64,000 nucleotides of DNA. It comes from Gordius sp. MW1 (lineage: Eukaryota; Nematomorpha; Gordioida; Gordea; Gordiidae). Both the position numbers and the translations under genes were made by a program. The notes below the pieces were generated by a model. The model was given only the letters and a program-made list of their open reading frames with translations, did no database searches and was not told the origin of the DNA. The stretch's first letter is position 1; every line of letters starts with the position of its first letter. The DNA is taken from NCBI GenBank assembly GCA_964036665.1, contig OZ038526.1:10850001-10914000 (forward strand), read 5' to 3'. Below, piece by piece: positions 34,330 through 46,199 of the stretch.

Positions 34330-37149
34330 TATTCTTGAATACTTATTGTAATATAGCGATATATGACAGTAGATTCTAAAAACGTATTGTTTATTCCATG
34401 TTGATTAGTATTCGATCAGTCTAATAACCTGTCATAAAATAAAGTATTACTCCTGAACATAAATTTTTTTAATTTTAGCCTAACTTTTTAAGAATTATAT
34501 AAAAATTTCCCGAATTCTCAGATATATAATATAGCTAAACGAAATCTTATCTTAAAACCGTATTTATAATATTTTTATCAGTAATTTTTAATTTCAAAGA
34601 GACGTAAATTTATATCGATATAGCGAAATAGGAGGGACGAGCCATCCTCGGCAAATATTTAACTTCTCCAGATTAAAACAGAATTTCTATTATTAAGAAT
34701 AAATATAATTGGATTTAACATTTTCCTAATTTTAAATGATAATATGGGTTCACTGGTTGGTTTAAATACACTATCACTGTACTATTTTTTTGACAATTTT
34801 ATTTAGTTTACATATGTACTCCGTTTTCCAGACATAATTCGGCGAATTTGATAAGAAGAAGGGGTTCTAAATGCGAATAAATGACCGAGTAAAAAAATAA
34901 AAAAATGGACTTATAGATAGAACTTTGGTTTTGAAGTAATAAATTAATATTTTTAAATGTAAATTAAAAGGCAGTAGGAATATAACCTCAAAAGGGGTAA
35001 AATGGGCATTTTTTGCACCTTCAACCTCGTTTATATAAAAAACTGGAGCAAAATTTTATATCAGAATTATAGGCCCTATTGCGGGATTTTTTTTTGTAGT
35101 CTTGCGTAATTATAGCAGCATTTATTTCTTAAAATGAAGGCTTTTTTAAACCTAATTTAACTAGTGTTATTGTTAAATATTTAATTTCTTTGCTAGACAA
35201 GCAGGGGCCCTCCCGATCGGTCAAAGTTGCAAACTAATAGCAATTTTTACAATACACTGTTTATATAGTGGAAGGATTATGCATCCTAAAATTGACAATC
35301 AAAAGTTCTCTAAAATTAATTATAATTTTCATCTTTTCTAATTTATATTCATTTATTGTATATCTTCATCGTAACTAACAAAATTTTAAAGATAACAAGT
35401 TAATGAACAAATTAAATGATTCAATAACGGGCTCTGATAATTATTAGAAATCGCTCATATCGCTGGTTAAGTTTATTAAAATGACCAAAGGACCGATATA
35501 CAATATTTAAATTTAACTATCAAATTATATTTTCATTCAGAAATACTTAATAAATGTTAAGTGACCTCCACAAACTCTACAAAAAGTTTGTTTTTGATTT
35601 TAATAAAATATAATAAAAAAAATCTGCGATAATTAAAAATTCAAGTTACCTGACAAAATCTCGAATCAAAGATGTAAGGATTTTGAATAAAAATGGCTAC
35701 GGATGAAAATTGTATAAATATTGACCTATTCAGAACGTTTTTCCGGTTCACTATTATAACATCAAATTGCTCCCAAAATTTCAAATTTATCCATTTGTCA
35801 ATCTATTTTTGTTGGAATAATGAGTAAGTAGGCTCACAAAATAATTTATTCAATGTTGCTAAATATTTATAATTAAATTAAAAGAATATTCAATATGTTT
35901 ACCCGATGTGTTAGGGTGTGGGTTGTATATGTAAAGTTATTAAAGTAAACATGCTACCCGTTACCCAGGTACCCACCCTATACGTTTAAGCGGGCCGCCT
36001 GCTAGTTTTTAGGCCCGAGTGCGAGAGCTACATGTTGAATCAGCTTGCATTTTGATCACCTACCCTATCATCTCACGCATAAACCCTGCCCATCTCCTTT
36101 AAAGAGTAAATCGCTTGACGCTATCGCGCTATTGCTTTACCCAATCTTTAGGAAACACATCATGTATTTACATAGCGCGTACTTATACATAAAAACACCT
36201 GTGAATTTTTGATAGGTAAATCGAAAAAATATTGAGTTTAATTTATTGTCATTGGATAAATTTATTGACCAACCTTATATGCTTAGCTACTATCGAGAGG
36301 TACTACAAAATATTTTTCCAGAGATAAAAACTTAATTTTTTATGCTTTAATTTCGCACAAACTAAATCAATATTATGAAAATTTTAAGGAAGCTTAAACT
36401 TAAGGGAGTTGTTCAAAACTTGTCCATTTTTGAAATAGTTGGCTGAAGAATTATGAACTAGAAATAGCTTCCAATTGAACTCGAACTTAAATTATTGACC
36501 TTTTAGAGCTCATCACACTTTTTTTAAAACCATTTCACATTTCGATTAATAATCTAATGAAGGTTCATTTTTAAACCGGCGTATTTTAATGTTAGAACTA
36601 ACCAATGATCCTACATTTTTGTCAAACAAGTGTTTGCAGACAAACGTTCTTATGATAATTTTAAAATGGTGTATTGACTCCCATTTTGATTTCTATTATT
36701 GATTAAATTTATATATGTGAGTTTATGATGTGTTCAATTGGCAAACAATTATGTTCTAAATAGATCATAGCTTGGGCCGTCACTCAAGAAAATTTCAAGC
36801 CGGTTCGGACAGCTAGTACTGAATACTTGGTCTCGGGTCAAATCTCAGGCCCTGGCGTGATCCGAACAAATCCTAGCCAATAAAATATGTTAACCTGTCT
36901 ATTATATTATTGTAAATATTCATTTTCAATTTTTTTAAATTAAAGATGAAATATTATAATAGCTAGTGAAATTTTGCAAAAGTTATTTATAAATATAATT
37001 AATTTAAAAAGATTGAATTTGTTTCCTACATATAAGGTATTTATAATTATCGTGTTTTAAATCACTTTATAGTAGGAGTCACTTTATTATATATTTCTTT
37101 TTACAAATATTTTATTTTATCTTAAAGTCACGATAAAAGGAGATCCAGC
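34330..37149. other. Intergenic region upstream of the receptor gene, nothing recognised
   Basis: It should contain the receptor promoter. I see no gene, delimitable transposon or structured array. Short GC-rich patches near 35,950-36,030 and 36,780-36,870 resemble worn hAT ends. Confidence 0.35.
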
Positions 37150-37315
37150 CATGAGCGTAGCTAGGGGGAGGCAGGGAGGGGCGGCTGCCCCCCTCTATAT
37201 TCATAAATTCTTTAAAACTCAATATAATTATGGCAAAAATATCAAAAAATTGTCATTTTGCCCCTCCCAAAATCATAATTGCCCCCCTCTAGTTCCAATC
37301 CTGGCTACGCCCATG
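37150..37315. mobile_element. CATGGGCGTAGCCAG-ended MITE, 166 bp
   Basis: The ends are CATGAGCGTAGCTAGG and CCTGGCTACGCCCATG, with a perfect 8-bp duplication GATCCAGC (37142-37149 and 37316-37323). Confidence 0.87.
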
Positions 37316-37837
37316 GATCCAGCTGCGCTCAGTTAATGATTCTTTAAGTTTGTTTTAGCTGGAAAATAATCAAAAGGGTGTATTTTTTAGAGGATATAAT
37401 TCTTATAAAAAATAGAATTTCATATTAGATTAGTGCCTAAAATTAACCGATTAATCCATAGTTTGTGTGAGTCCTAGATTTTAAGCTGTGAAATAAAATA
37501 TCCCAGAGCCTGAGGCATGGTACATGGCTGTTATTATTATGAACTGAAAAGGCTAGCCTTTAAAGTTTCAGCCGACATGCGATAACCCCATATATAAAAG
37601 TTTGCCTTTATAACCCCTAAGTTAAAGGATGTTAGTTCACCGACTTGGGCTAAGGTATAGCGCACGCCGTCCCTGGACAAAGTAAAACTTAGTTAACTGA
37701 TTTTTCAGCATATGTATGGCAAAGTTTTGCCTGATCGATTATTTTAAACCGAACCCAATCTTACCCAATTCAATTACTTAAAGAATTAACTAAAAAGCCT
37801 GACCCGACGGATGATCCGTCCCAGACTCATGTACATA

Positions 37838-38541
37838 TAGAGCCCTGCAAAATAAAAAATTTTCTGCCCGTGCCCGCCCGAGCCCACTTCTCAATTTTTA
37901 TTTTGCCCAAGCCCGACCCGAGCCCAAAATTTTTTTTTGACCCGAGCCCGAGCCCAATAAATTTTTAAAAATATATTTTTGAAAATATTTCACCATTTAA
38001 ATATAATGTGTATTAGATTTTTATTACTCGTAATTTACAACCAGGATAAGTTTAAAATAAATGAATCTTTCACTCGTTACAATTACAATATATTCAACTT
38101 ATCATTTAAAGCTAAAAATTTGACTTTATAATATGTATTTATAACAATTCAAAATAAAAAACTTTTTGAATTATTTACTTATCTTATTTTTAAAGTTGCA
38201 ATAGCTACTTTATGTAAATTTATTTAAATACTATAATAAGATTTGCAATTCAGGTCAGTTATATTAGAATATACAAGGGGGAAAAGCTGAAGTTTGGAAG
38301 CTATATAATGTATGCTGTGCTAAGATAATTATTTAATATTGAGTTTAGTTAAATCCTATTTTATAAAAGATTAATTTGCTTTAGTTCAATTAGGGCCGGG
38401 CTCGGCCTCGGTTCGGGCCACCGCATCAGGCCAGACCCGAGCCCGAGACCCGATTATTTTATCAAATTCTGTCCGAGCCCGGCCCGAAATGCGATCGGGC
38501 CGGGCCGGGGTCGGGCTTGGGACAGCCCGTGCAGGGCTCTC
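37838..38541. mobile_element. hAT MITE with TAGAGCCCTGCA ends, 704 bp
   Basis: The ends are TAGAGCCCTGCA and TGCAGGGCTCTC, with a perfect 8-bp duplication TGTACATA (37830-37837 and 38542-38549). It is collinear along its whole length with the element at 51168-51868. The terminal ~150 bp are GC-rich and the core AT-rich. It is non-coding. Confidence 0.87.
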
Positions 38542-38549
38542 TGTACATA

Positions 38550-39540
38550 ACATAGTATAAAAACTTTTAATCCCTTCTTGAAGTTAAAATTTATCACAAA
38601 CAATTTTTAAAAAAATTTTTCCTGGTTAACAAAACGTCATTTATTCTTTTGATTTTGTACTACATTAATATTTTTATATCTTATCTAATGAGTTACTAAA
38701 CATTTCAAACTATTCCAATAATGTTATTTAATATATCACATCAGATTGTTCCCGATATTCATTAATGGTTTCAAAAATTATAATGCACCTTAGACAAGCT
38801 ATTTTATTAAATTTTATCAATATGTAAATTTTAGATAATTTTATACCAGATCGCTTGTTGGTCAAGAATTAAATATTCTTACTTTAAATTTTTCAAGTAT
38901 AATTTAAGAGTTAGTCTGCGCTTCATTTACCTTTATGTTTATCCCACTTTAAAATCTAAAATGAATAAATATGATTTCATATACTTGGCTGTTTAACGAG
39001 ACTAAAAGTCGACAAGTATTTTTATGAAAAATGTTGATGTACTAATTATTTTTTGTACTAATCTCACTAATTACGAAATAGCCAACTTTATTAATTTTCC
39101 ATTTGCATATTCGTATTTAGAACAACCAATAATATATATCATTTCTGCCATAATTTATCAAGATAAAATAGCGATAATAAAAGTTAAGCATTCATTATTC
39201 AGAAATTTGACGTAGTTTTAAACCCTGAAAATAATATTTGTTTCCATAACTTTTAATATGCAGCCCAAAGCTATTTTAAAGTGTACCATTTTAGCATCTA
39301 CAATCAAAAAGTATGTGATCAAAGATTTTTCCTGGTTCATAAAAAGATAGAGGCAAAACAATTCATACATTTAATGTGGATTTTAGGTATTCAACATACG
39401 AATTGAAAGCCCAATAATTACCATAATTTTATAAATATTATGAAATTAAATTGTAAATTGTGTACTCGTATTGTATTAGATTTTCATGTAAATTACTATT
39501 ATCATAAAATACGAAAAAAACTTTACTCCATTATCAAATT
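38550..39540. other. AT-rich intergenic sequence, nothing recognised
   Basis: No coding pattern or repeat boundary was found. A GC-rich worn hAT end (GGGCCGGGCGCGG to CTGCAGATCTCTA) follows at 39,548-39,741. Confidence 0.35.
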
Positions 39541-40189
39541 AATGAATTGGGCCGGGCGCGGAGTTCTTTTAAAAAAATATGAACGGGCTTGGTGGCGTTT
39601 TTTTAAATGGGTACGGACGCGCCTAACAAATTCACGTATGGGCTTAGACGGGCCTGATGTGTTAAGAAAAATTAAGGCGGGCTCGGACGGGTCTTGAAGT
39701 TTTCAAAAACGGGTACGGGCGGGCCGTTCTGCAGATCTCTAATCTCGAATGAAGATTTTAATTTCTTGATTTTCAACATGTCTCCATTTAAAAGGTGCAA
39801 TATCTTTAATAGTTTTTCCCGAAGATGTAATATGTAAACATAACAAATAATTGCTATGCAATTTATGGGCTCGTTTTTGGTTGTCCGTTGTCTGTCCGTT
39901 GTCTGTCCGTTGTCCGTCCGTTACCCTCCCTATCTATTTGCATTGGGTTATTAGGTTATCGATTTTTTAAATTAATGCATGAGAAAGAGGTGCCCCACCC
40001 CTCATCTCTATCTCCCTCGCTGTGTTATTTTTTAAATTAATGCATAAGAGGTGCCCCCGGGCGGGGTCGGGTTTTAATTGCTATTGCTATGTTAAATTAA
40101 TGCATAAGTATATCTATTCGTTTTTGAATTGGGTACTAATTGCTATGCAATTTAACTAGTTTTGGGGTTAAAATCCCGGAGTTTTTTTT

Positions 40190-40855
40190 GACTCTTATGA
40201 TTGTTCTTGTTACTATCATTAATAATAAGACTTTTTGGCCGTCCGCTGGCTGCTGACCAATGAAAAAAATGACCATTGGCCAAAATGTGAATCCGAGTTT
40301 ATTTTTTCGTTTTTTTTTGACTATTATGATTGTTCCTGTTACTACCATTGCTATTATGACTTTTTGGCAGTCCGCTGGCTGCTGACCAATGGAAAAAAAT
40401 CACCATTGGCCAAAATGTGATTCGAAATTTTTTTTTTCGTTTTTTTTTGACTATTATGAATTTATATCCACTTTTACCGTGTCCTGGCTGCTGACCAATG
40501 GAAAAAAATGACCATTGACCAAAATGTAATTCGAAAATTTTTTTTAGTTTTTTTTGACTATTATGAATTTATATCCACTTTTACCGTGTCCTGGCTGCTG
40601 ACCAATGGAAAAAATGACCATTGGCCAAAATGTGATTCGAAAATTTTTTTTAGCTTTTTTTTGACTATTATAAGTTTATATCCACTTTTACCGTGTCCTG
40701 GCTGCTGACCAATGGAAAAAAATGACCATTGGCCAAAATGTGATTCGAAAATTTTTTTTTTCGTTTTTTTTTGACTTATGAATTTATATCCACTTTTACC
40801 GTGTCCTGGCTGCTTACCAATGAAAAAAAATGACCATTGGCCAAATTTTATATAT
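40190..40855. repeat. Tandem array of ~108/127-bp CCAATGG-hairpin units in copy 3
   Basis: About six units of the type described at 18130-19250, in reverse orientation, with both the AGTCCGCTGGC and the ACCGTGTCCTGGC unit types. Confidence 0.75.
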
Positions 40856-41575
40856 AACCTAAAAATTTGTTATAGATGGTCTAACAGACAGCCAACTATG
40901 TAATATATATTTTTAACCTTATAAATGCATATATATTTTTTTATTGGGTTAATATATTTCATTTAATTAGATTGTGATTTCATGGAAAACCTAAAAAGTA
41001 ATATTTAAAAAAATAATATAGGTATTAGATTCTAATTTACGATAAAATATATCGATAGAAACTAACACAAAATTCGAAACCTCCTTCAAAGGTATAATCA
41101 TAGCCCGTTATTTCTAATTAAATTGAATCTACTATTAAACTCAAACACGAATTGTACTTTATTAGATGGCGCGCGTAAGTTTATATAATTAGTAAAATTT
41201 TTCTACGTGTCATAGATATTACACCGCACGTGTGGCAGAGAAATGTCCGATATTTTTAAAATGAAAAAGTATTTTAGGAATCTGAAAAGGTTATTTTACC
41301 CCCGGCCGCCCTGGGCACCTACGGGTAAAGTTTCGAGCGAATCGGGCTGGTAGTTTAAGAATTTAGCCATTTTTTAAAACTAAAAAAAACTTTTTTTTTA
41401 ATTTTTTTTTTTACATTAAATTAATATTTTGTTTTTGTTAATACCATTGATAATATGACTTTTTGACCGTCCGCTGGCTACTGACCGACGAAATATATTG
41501 ATTTTCTAAACATAAAACACAACTTTATTATTTCATTATCTATATAAATAACATAATAACTTCTACTATTTTAAA

Positions 41576-41646
41576 GCCAGCATGGTATAGTGGTTATAGC
41601 GCCGGCTTGTGAACTGGAGGTGTGGGGTTCAAGTCAAGGAGGGGAC
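41576..41646 (+). repeat. tRNA-like module in Helentron-like copy 3
   Basis: It has GGTATAGTGGTTATAGC and GGGGTTCAAGTC at tRNA-like spacing. It is nearly identical to the module at 17332-17403. The 5' GCCAGC and 3' GGGGAC ends do not pair. Confidence 0.55.
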
Positions 41647-42034
41647 AAATTTTTTTTTTTAATTTTTTTAAATTAAATTAATATTTGCTCATGTTAATAC
41701 CAATGATAATATGAATTTTTGACCGTCCGCTGGCTACTGACCAATAAATGACCATTGGCCAAATAAATCGAAATTTTTTTCCGTTTTTGAATTGGTTAAC
41801 ATTGATAATTACCCTATGTCCTCCCCTACAAGGGCCTATAACTAATTAACTAATTATTTTGCATCTAATACCCCCTATAGGCATTCTCGCCCCTTCCCAC
41901 CTTTCTCGCCCATAAATTGCATAGCAAATATGCTACGTTTATACGGAGTATAGAAGAGTTCCCCCTTCCCCTCTTCCCTTCCCCTACTCCCTTTCCCTTC
42001 TCCCCCTTCCCACGAGGGCCGAAGGCCCGAGTTT

Positions 42035-43824
42035 ATTATTAAAGCTTTGAAATTTAATACCCTGAGAATATCATAAAACCATGAGCTTGTATTACCAATA
42101 TCTATTTAAAAAGTTTAATTTCTTTCCCTCTTAATCTAAAATAATACAAATTCGAGGCTAAATGGATATGTGTATGAAATGACTTTTTACATAAAATTTA
42201 CTTTTATTACCTTATAAAATTTCTTTTTTAAGATTATAATTTAGATTTTTTCATATTCATAATTCTAGCCTTTTATGATGTATATTCGTAATAAATTTAA
42301 AGAAGTTTAAAAATCAAAAAGGAATAAAAACAATAGTATTATTTCCTTAAAAAATAGAGGGTTAAAAATTCCTTAATTTTGAGCACCTCTATTTTTTTGC
42401 TTTTAGATATTTATATTTACCCCCAAACTTTCTACAATTATAGTTCCAACCTTATTTTATTTGTTCTTATTAATTAAGTATACAATTTTTTATTATGAGC
42501 CAAATTAATTACACAGGGGAGAATTTTGGTGATATCACTTGATTAAATAATCAAATTATTATATTCCATTATGTATAAAAGTATAAATGTATTGCGTGTA
42601 AAATTTGAAAAGTTCATATTATAATACAACAAAATTATAGCTATTTTTCAGTCATGGTGAATTGATATTTAGTGAAAAGCGCACGGGTCTATGGTTAATT
42701 TTGGTAATGTCTTATTGAATTTAATTCATCAAATAAATGCCTTTTAATTTTGTACAAATATTAATAAATGATAAATAACGTTTTTTAAATCGTGAAAGAA
42801 CAAATGAGTAACCTCAAATGTAACTAGTTCTTTTGTGTAACTGGATCTGTATTCAGTTCAGTTACTTTAATGTTACTGTACTGGTATTTAGTTACATATT
42901 TTTTTAAAGTAATTGTAACATAACTAGATCTGAAACTTTAACGACTCTAATTACATCTAAACTTTATATACCTTGTTTAGCTGCGTTAAAATAAAAGCCA
43001 TTGTCGATAGATTTTCATGAACATTTAAAATTTAATCTTTTCTAGGAAATTATTTATCTTATGTCAATATAATATATATGACTTGCATATAAGTCCTTTT
43101 TGCTAGACGTTTTAGGCAGTATCTTGATTGACTTTATTTTCACTTAAATTATGTCTCAAATTTATGCCAAACAAAATTAAGTAAAAGAAATACCAATTCT
43201 TGCGTCAAATCTAGTGGTTCAGGTCCTTGGTTTTAAATAATAATTACACGCATGTTAGGTGGATTTAACTGCAATAAATTACAAAGCTGCTGTGATTGGA
43301 ATAAAGTCTTTTATATTAAATAAACGTTGGGCTCAAGAGTGTCCCTAGTGACGTTTTAAAAATAAGAATCAGTTGTTTAAAAATATAAATCATAACATAT
43401 CATTTATTTTTGAGTATTCATGCAACTCTTCTGTGTAATTTGTTACTATAGAATAAATAATAATTTAATTTTTAACCAAGATCTATTATATAGCTTGGGC
43501 ATAGCTAGATTTAAGAACGAGGGGAGGCAAAAAGGCAAAAATTTGAGGGGCGGCAAAGTAATAGTCTAGAAATTATAAACATTCCTATCCTTGTTTGGTA
43601 TTTAAGAATTGTTGGAATTGTGGTAAGGCGGCGGATCGTCATGCTTCTCTAATAAGCTTTTTTTAACAGAAACGGCTTCAGCATATTTTACATAGCGATA
43701 TCACACATTCACCGAGGAGTATAAAACACCTGATTAAAAGTGGCAAGCCTTTTTAAACCATATGTGCATTTTTAATCGCTTTTACCTATATGAATCTTTA
43801 TTATTTATATAACAAATTTATAAT
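42035..43824. other. Region upstream of the Rap2 gene
   Basis: It is mostly featureless AT-rich DNA that should hold the Rap2 promoter. 42,800-42,960 is rich in GTAACT/AGTTAC motifs and ends in TTTAACGACTCTA, probably a worn hAT end. 43,495-43,560 (GGGCATAGCTAG plus G-rich runs) is a fragment of a GGCGTAGC-type element. Confidence 0.4.
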
Positions 43825-44406
43825 ATGCGGGAATACAAAGTAGTTGTCTTAGGTAGTGGTGGTGTGGGGAAATCAGCCTTGACAGTTAAGTTTGTAACGG
43901 GAACATTTATGGAAAAATATGATCCTACAATTGAGGATTTCTATCGCAAAGAAATTGAAGTTGATAATGCTCCCTGTCTACTTGAAATATTGGATACAGC
44001 TGGAACTGAACAATTTGCATCTATGCGAGATTTGTACATTAAAAATGGACAGGGTTTTATTATAGCCTATAGTATTACAAGCCAACAAACTTTTCGGGAC
44101 ATTAAAAATATGAGGGATCAAATAATTAGAGTTAAAGGTGAAGATTTTATTCCAATGCTCCTTGTTGGCAATAAATGTGATCTTAATCATTTACGAGAAG
44201 TTTCTCCAAATGAAGGTGCTTATCTTGCAGAAACATGGGGATGTCCATTTATAGAAGCTTCTGCCAAAACAACTCACAATGTAAATGATGTATTTGCTGA
44301 AATAGTACGAGAAATGAGTTATAAACCTCCAAAGACACAAAAATCTATTTTATGCTGCTGCAAAAGAAATCCATATAAATCAAATGATTGTTGTGCTATT
44401 ACTTAA
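43825..44406 (+). CDS. Rap2: Ras-like small GTPase, Rap2 family
   Basis: This is a GTP/GDP switch of the Ras superfamily. In animals Rap2 acts at membranes in adhesion, cytoskeletal and TNIK/MAP4K signalling. The 193-residue frame is intact. It has the P-loop GSGGVGKS (10-17), switch [14 protein letters not shown] with Phe39, which marks Rap2 rather than Rap1, DTAGTEQF with the Rap-type Thr61, NKCD (116-119) and SAK (145-147). It ends in CAIT, a CaaX prenylation box, preceded by extra cysteines (CCCK and CC) suited to palmitoylation. The hypervariable tail is about ten residues longer than in vertebrate Rap2A. The coding region has no intron, unlike its neighbours, so either an ancestral loss or a retrocopy is possible. 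Its intact state argues that it is functional. Confidence 0.96.
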   Translation: MREYKVVVLGSGGVGKSALTVKFVTGTFMEKYDPTIEDFYRKEIEVDNAPCLLEILDTAGTEQFASMRDLYIKNGQGFIIAYSITSQQTFRDIKNMRDQIIRVKGEDFIPMLLVGNKCDLNHLREVSPNEGAYLAETWGCPFIEASAKTTHNVNDVFAEIVREMSYKPPKTQKSILCCCKRNPYKSNDCCAIT

Positions 44407-44667
44407 AACCAACAAGTCACAAGTCTTATCATAAATCTCATTAAGTAACATCCAACCTTAATATAATGCTCAAGATTTTATAACAGAGGTATTGATTCAC
44501 TCTCATCTATATGCATACTGCATTTATACTAATTGCTATCCTAACTAGACCAAACGATTTTATATCTGTTATTTAAATGCATTATCTCATCAATTTGTTA
44601 CTTTTTATGACTTGTAATTTATCCTAATATACTTTTAAATACTTCAACAATTTTGTATAGTCATTTT

Positions 44668-44744
44668 AATAAATGGTGAAAATTTTTTAATTTGTTAGCA
44701 CTCCATTTTATTTCTACATTTTAAGATATAGATGTTCAAATAAA
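44668..44744 (+). promoter_or_regulatory. Candidate poly(A) signals of Rap2
   Basis: AATAAA at 44668-44673 and again at 44739-44744, about 260 and 335 nt after the Rap2 stop codon. Confidence 0.5.
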
Positions 44745-44897
44745 TGTGTTTATAATTATTGTATATTTATAGGCTTAAACACAAATACTTGGTTTAATTA
44801 TTATGACCAGACGTTAGGAACAAATTTATATTTTATCAATTACACAAATTGTGTATTTTTAAAATTTAAATTATTATTTATTTTTAAAGAATCCAAC

Positions 44898-45023
44898 CAT
44901 GGGCTTAGCCAGGTTTTGGATTAGGGGAGGGGGGGGGGCAAAACGTTTAAAAGTCCAACTAGGGGGGGGGGGCAAAACGTAAATTTTTTTCGCATCGCCC
45001 CCCCCCCCCTGGCTACGCCCATG
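44898..45023. mobile_element. CATGGGCGTAGCCAG-ended MITE, 126 bp
   Basis: The ends are CATGGGCTTAGCCAGG and CCTGGCTACGCCCATG, with long G and C runs inside and a perfect 8-bp duplication AATCCAAC (44890-44897 and 45024-45031). Confidence 0.87.
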
Positions 45024-45069
45024 AATCCAACTCATTTTTAAAAAAATTTGGCAGCTTAAATATACTAGT

Positions 45070-46190
45070 GCCGTTAAAGATCCTTAGGGCAGGCGCGGCC
45101 TGCAAACGGGTCTATAAGCCTGCGGACGGTCTTTGACTCTAAAAAATTTCAATGGGGCGGGCTAAAAAAGTTTCATAATGGGCCTGAACGTGCAGAAATA
45201 TTAAATTTAAACCGACCACAAAGGGTTTCAGAATTTTTTAAAAATAAATATGGATTCCATGTATTTAAAATAAAAACTTAAGTATGTTAAAATATAATAA
45301 GATGGCCTTAATCCATGGGCGCAGCCGGGGGGGGGGGGGGGGGGTTGGGAAGGGCGGCTGCCCCCCTCTAAATCCAAAAATTTGATGAAATTTATCAAAA
45401 TTATGGTTAAAATTGTAGAAAATGATCATTTTGCCGCTCCCTAAATCATTATTGTCCCCCTCTTATTCCAATCCTGGCTACGCCCATGCCTTAATCCGTA
45501 TATGAAAATAAAATATTTGTAATTATTTTGCACTTATAGGAAGGAGCATTCTTACCTCTCACTTTCATATTGCACATCGTCGTGCTATATGAATTTAAAA
45601 AATTGCTCATATTTTATTATAAATTTCATATAATATAACTACAATCTTATTTTACTAATTTTAAAATTAATGTGTAAAATGCTAACTAATTAAATTTGCT
45701 ATTTTAGGGGTATTGCGTTTTAATTGAGCTTAAATTAAGATTACACTTAGTGATTGTGGGGCACTAGGGACATGTAAATATACACAATGATCTCTTTAAC
45801 CCATATCATACATTCTAATTAAAAAAGGTCTTTCTTAAAACGCCATTTTGCATGAAAGATTCAGGGTATAATTTTAATAATATTAAGAACTAATCACAAC
45901 ACTCGGAGTCACCACTAAAGAATTTTTTAATAATATTTTTACGGATCAAGGTGTGGATTATAGTTAAACCCGTAAAATATTCACTTGCTCCATTGCTCCG
46001 GATATTCTATTAATAATATATGTGAGATCGCAAGCAATTAATGTTTCATAAATTTTAGATTTATACCAAGATTGGCCCGCCTGAAGTGTTCAAAACAAGT
46101 TACGGACGGGCTCGGGCGGGTCCGAAAGTTGTTGAAACGGGTATGGGCCGGCCGGCCGACTTCCTAAAAACGGCCCGTTGCAGATCTCTA
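45070..46190. mobile_element. Degraded hAT-like element, TAGAGATCTGCA end type
   Basis: The right end is CGGCCCGTTGCAGATCTCTA. The left is a GC-rich GGCCTGCAAACGGGTC region near 45,095. The same end type occurs at about 33,715, 39,741 and 52,472. The MITE at 45314-45488 is inserted in it. The left boundary is uncertain. Confidence 0.4.
45314..45488. mobile_element. CATGGGCGTAGCCAG-ended MITE, 175 bp
   Basis: The ends are CATGGGCGCAGCCGGG and CCTGGCTACGCCCATG, with a perfect 8-bp duplication CCTTAATC (45306-45313 and 45489-45496). The internal sequence is close to the copies at 28316 and 37150. Confidence 0.87.
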
Positions 46191-46199
46191 ATTACCGTT

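Larger units (their letters stand above)
39849..42034 (+). mobile_element. Helentron-like (HINE) element, copy 3
   Basis: It has the same plan as copies 1, 2 and 4: AATTGCTATGCAATT start, GTCC/GTCT microsatellite (39,880-39,922), tandem units (40,190-40,855), single-copy core, GGCCGCCCTGGG block, tRNA-like module, inverted subterminal GCCCATAAATTGCATAGCAA near 41,910-41,930, pyrimidine tract and GGGCCGAAGGCCC hairpin. The right ~1.2 kb is nearly identical to copy 2 reversed. One difference is a ~14-bp change in the purine tract. Confidence 0.65.

Noticed and set aside
17332..41646. True tRNA genes at the tRNA-like modules
   Set aside because: Acceptor stems do not pair and the anticodon arm is irregular. 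The segments are part of repeated elements.
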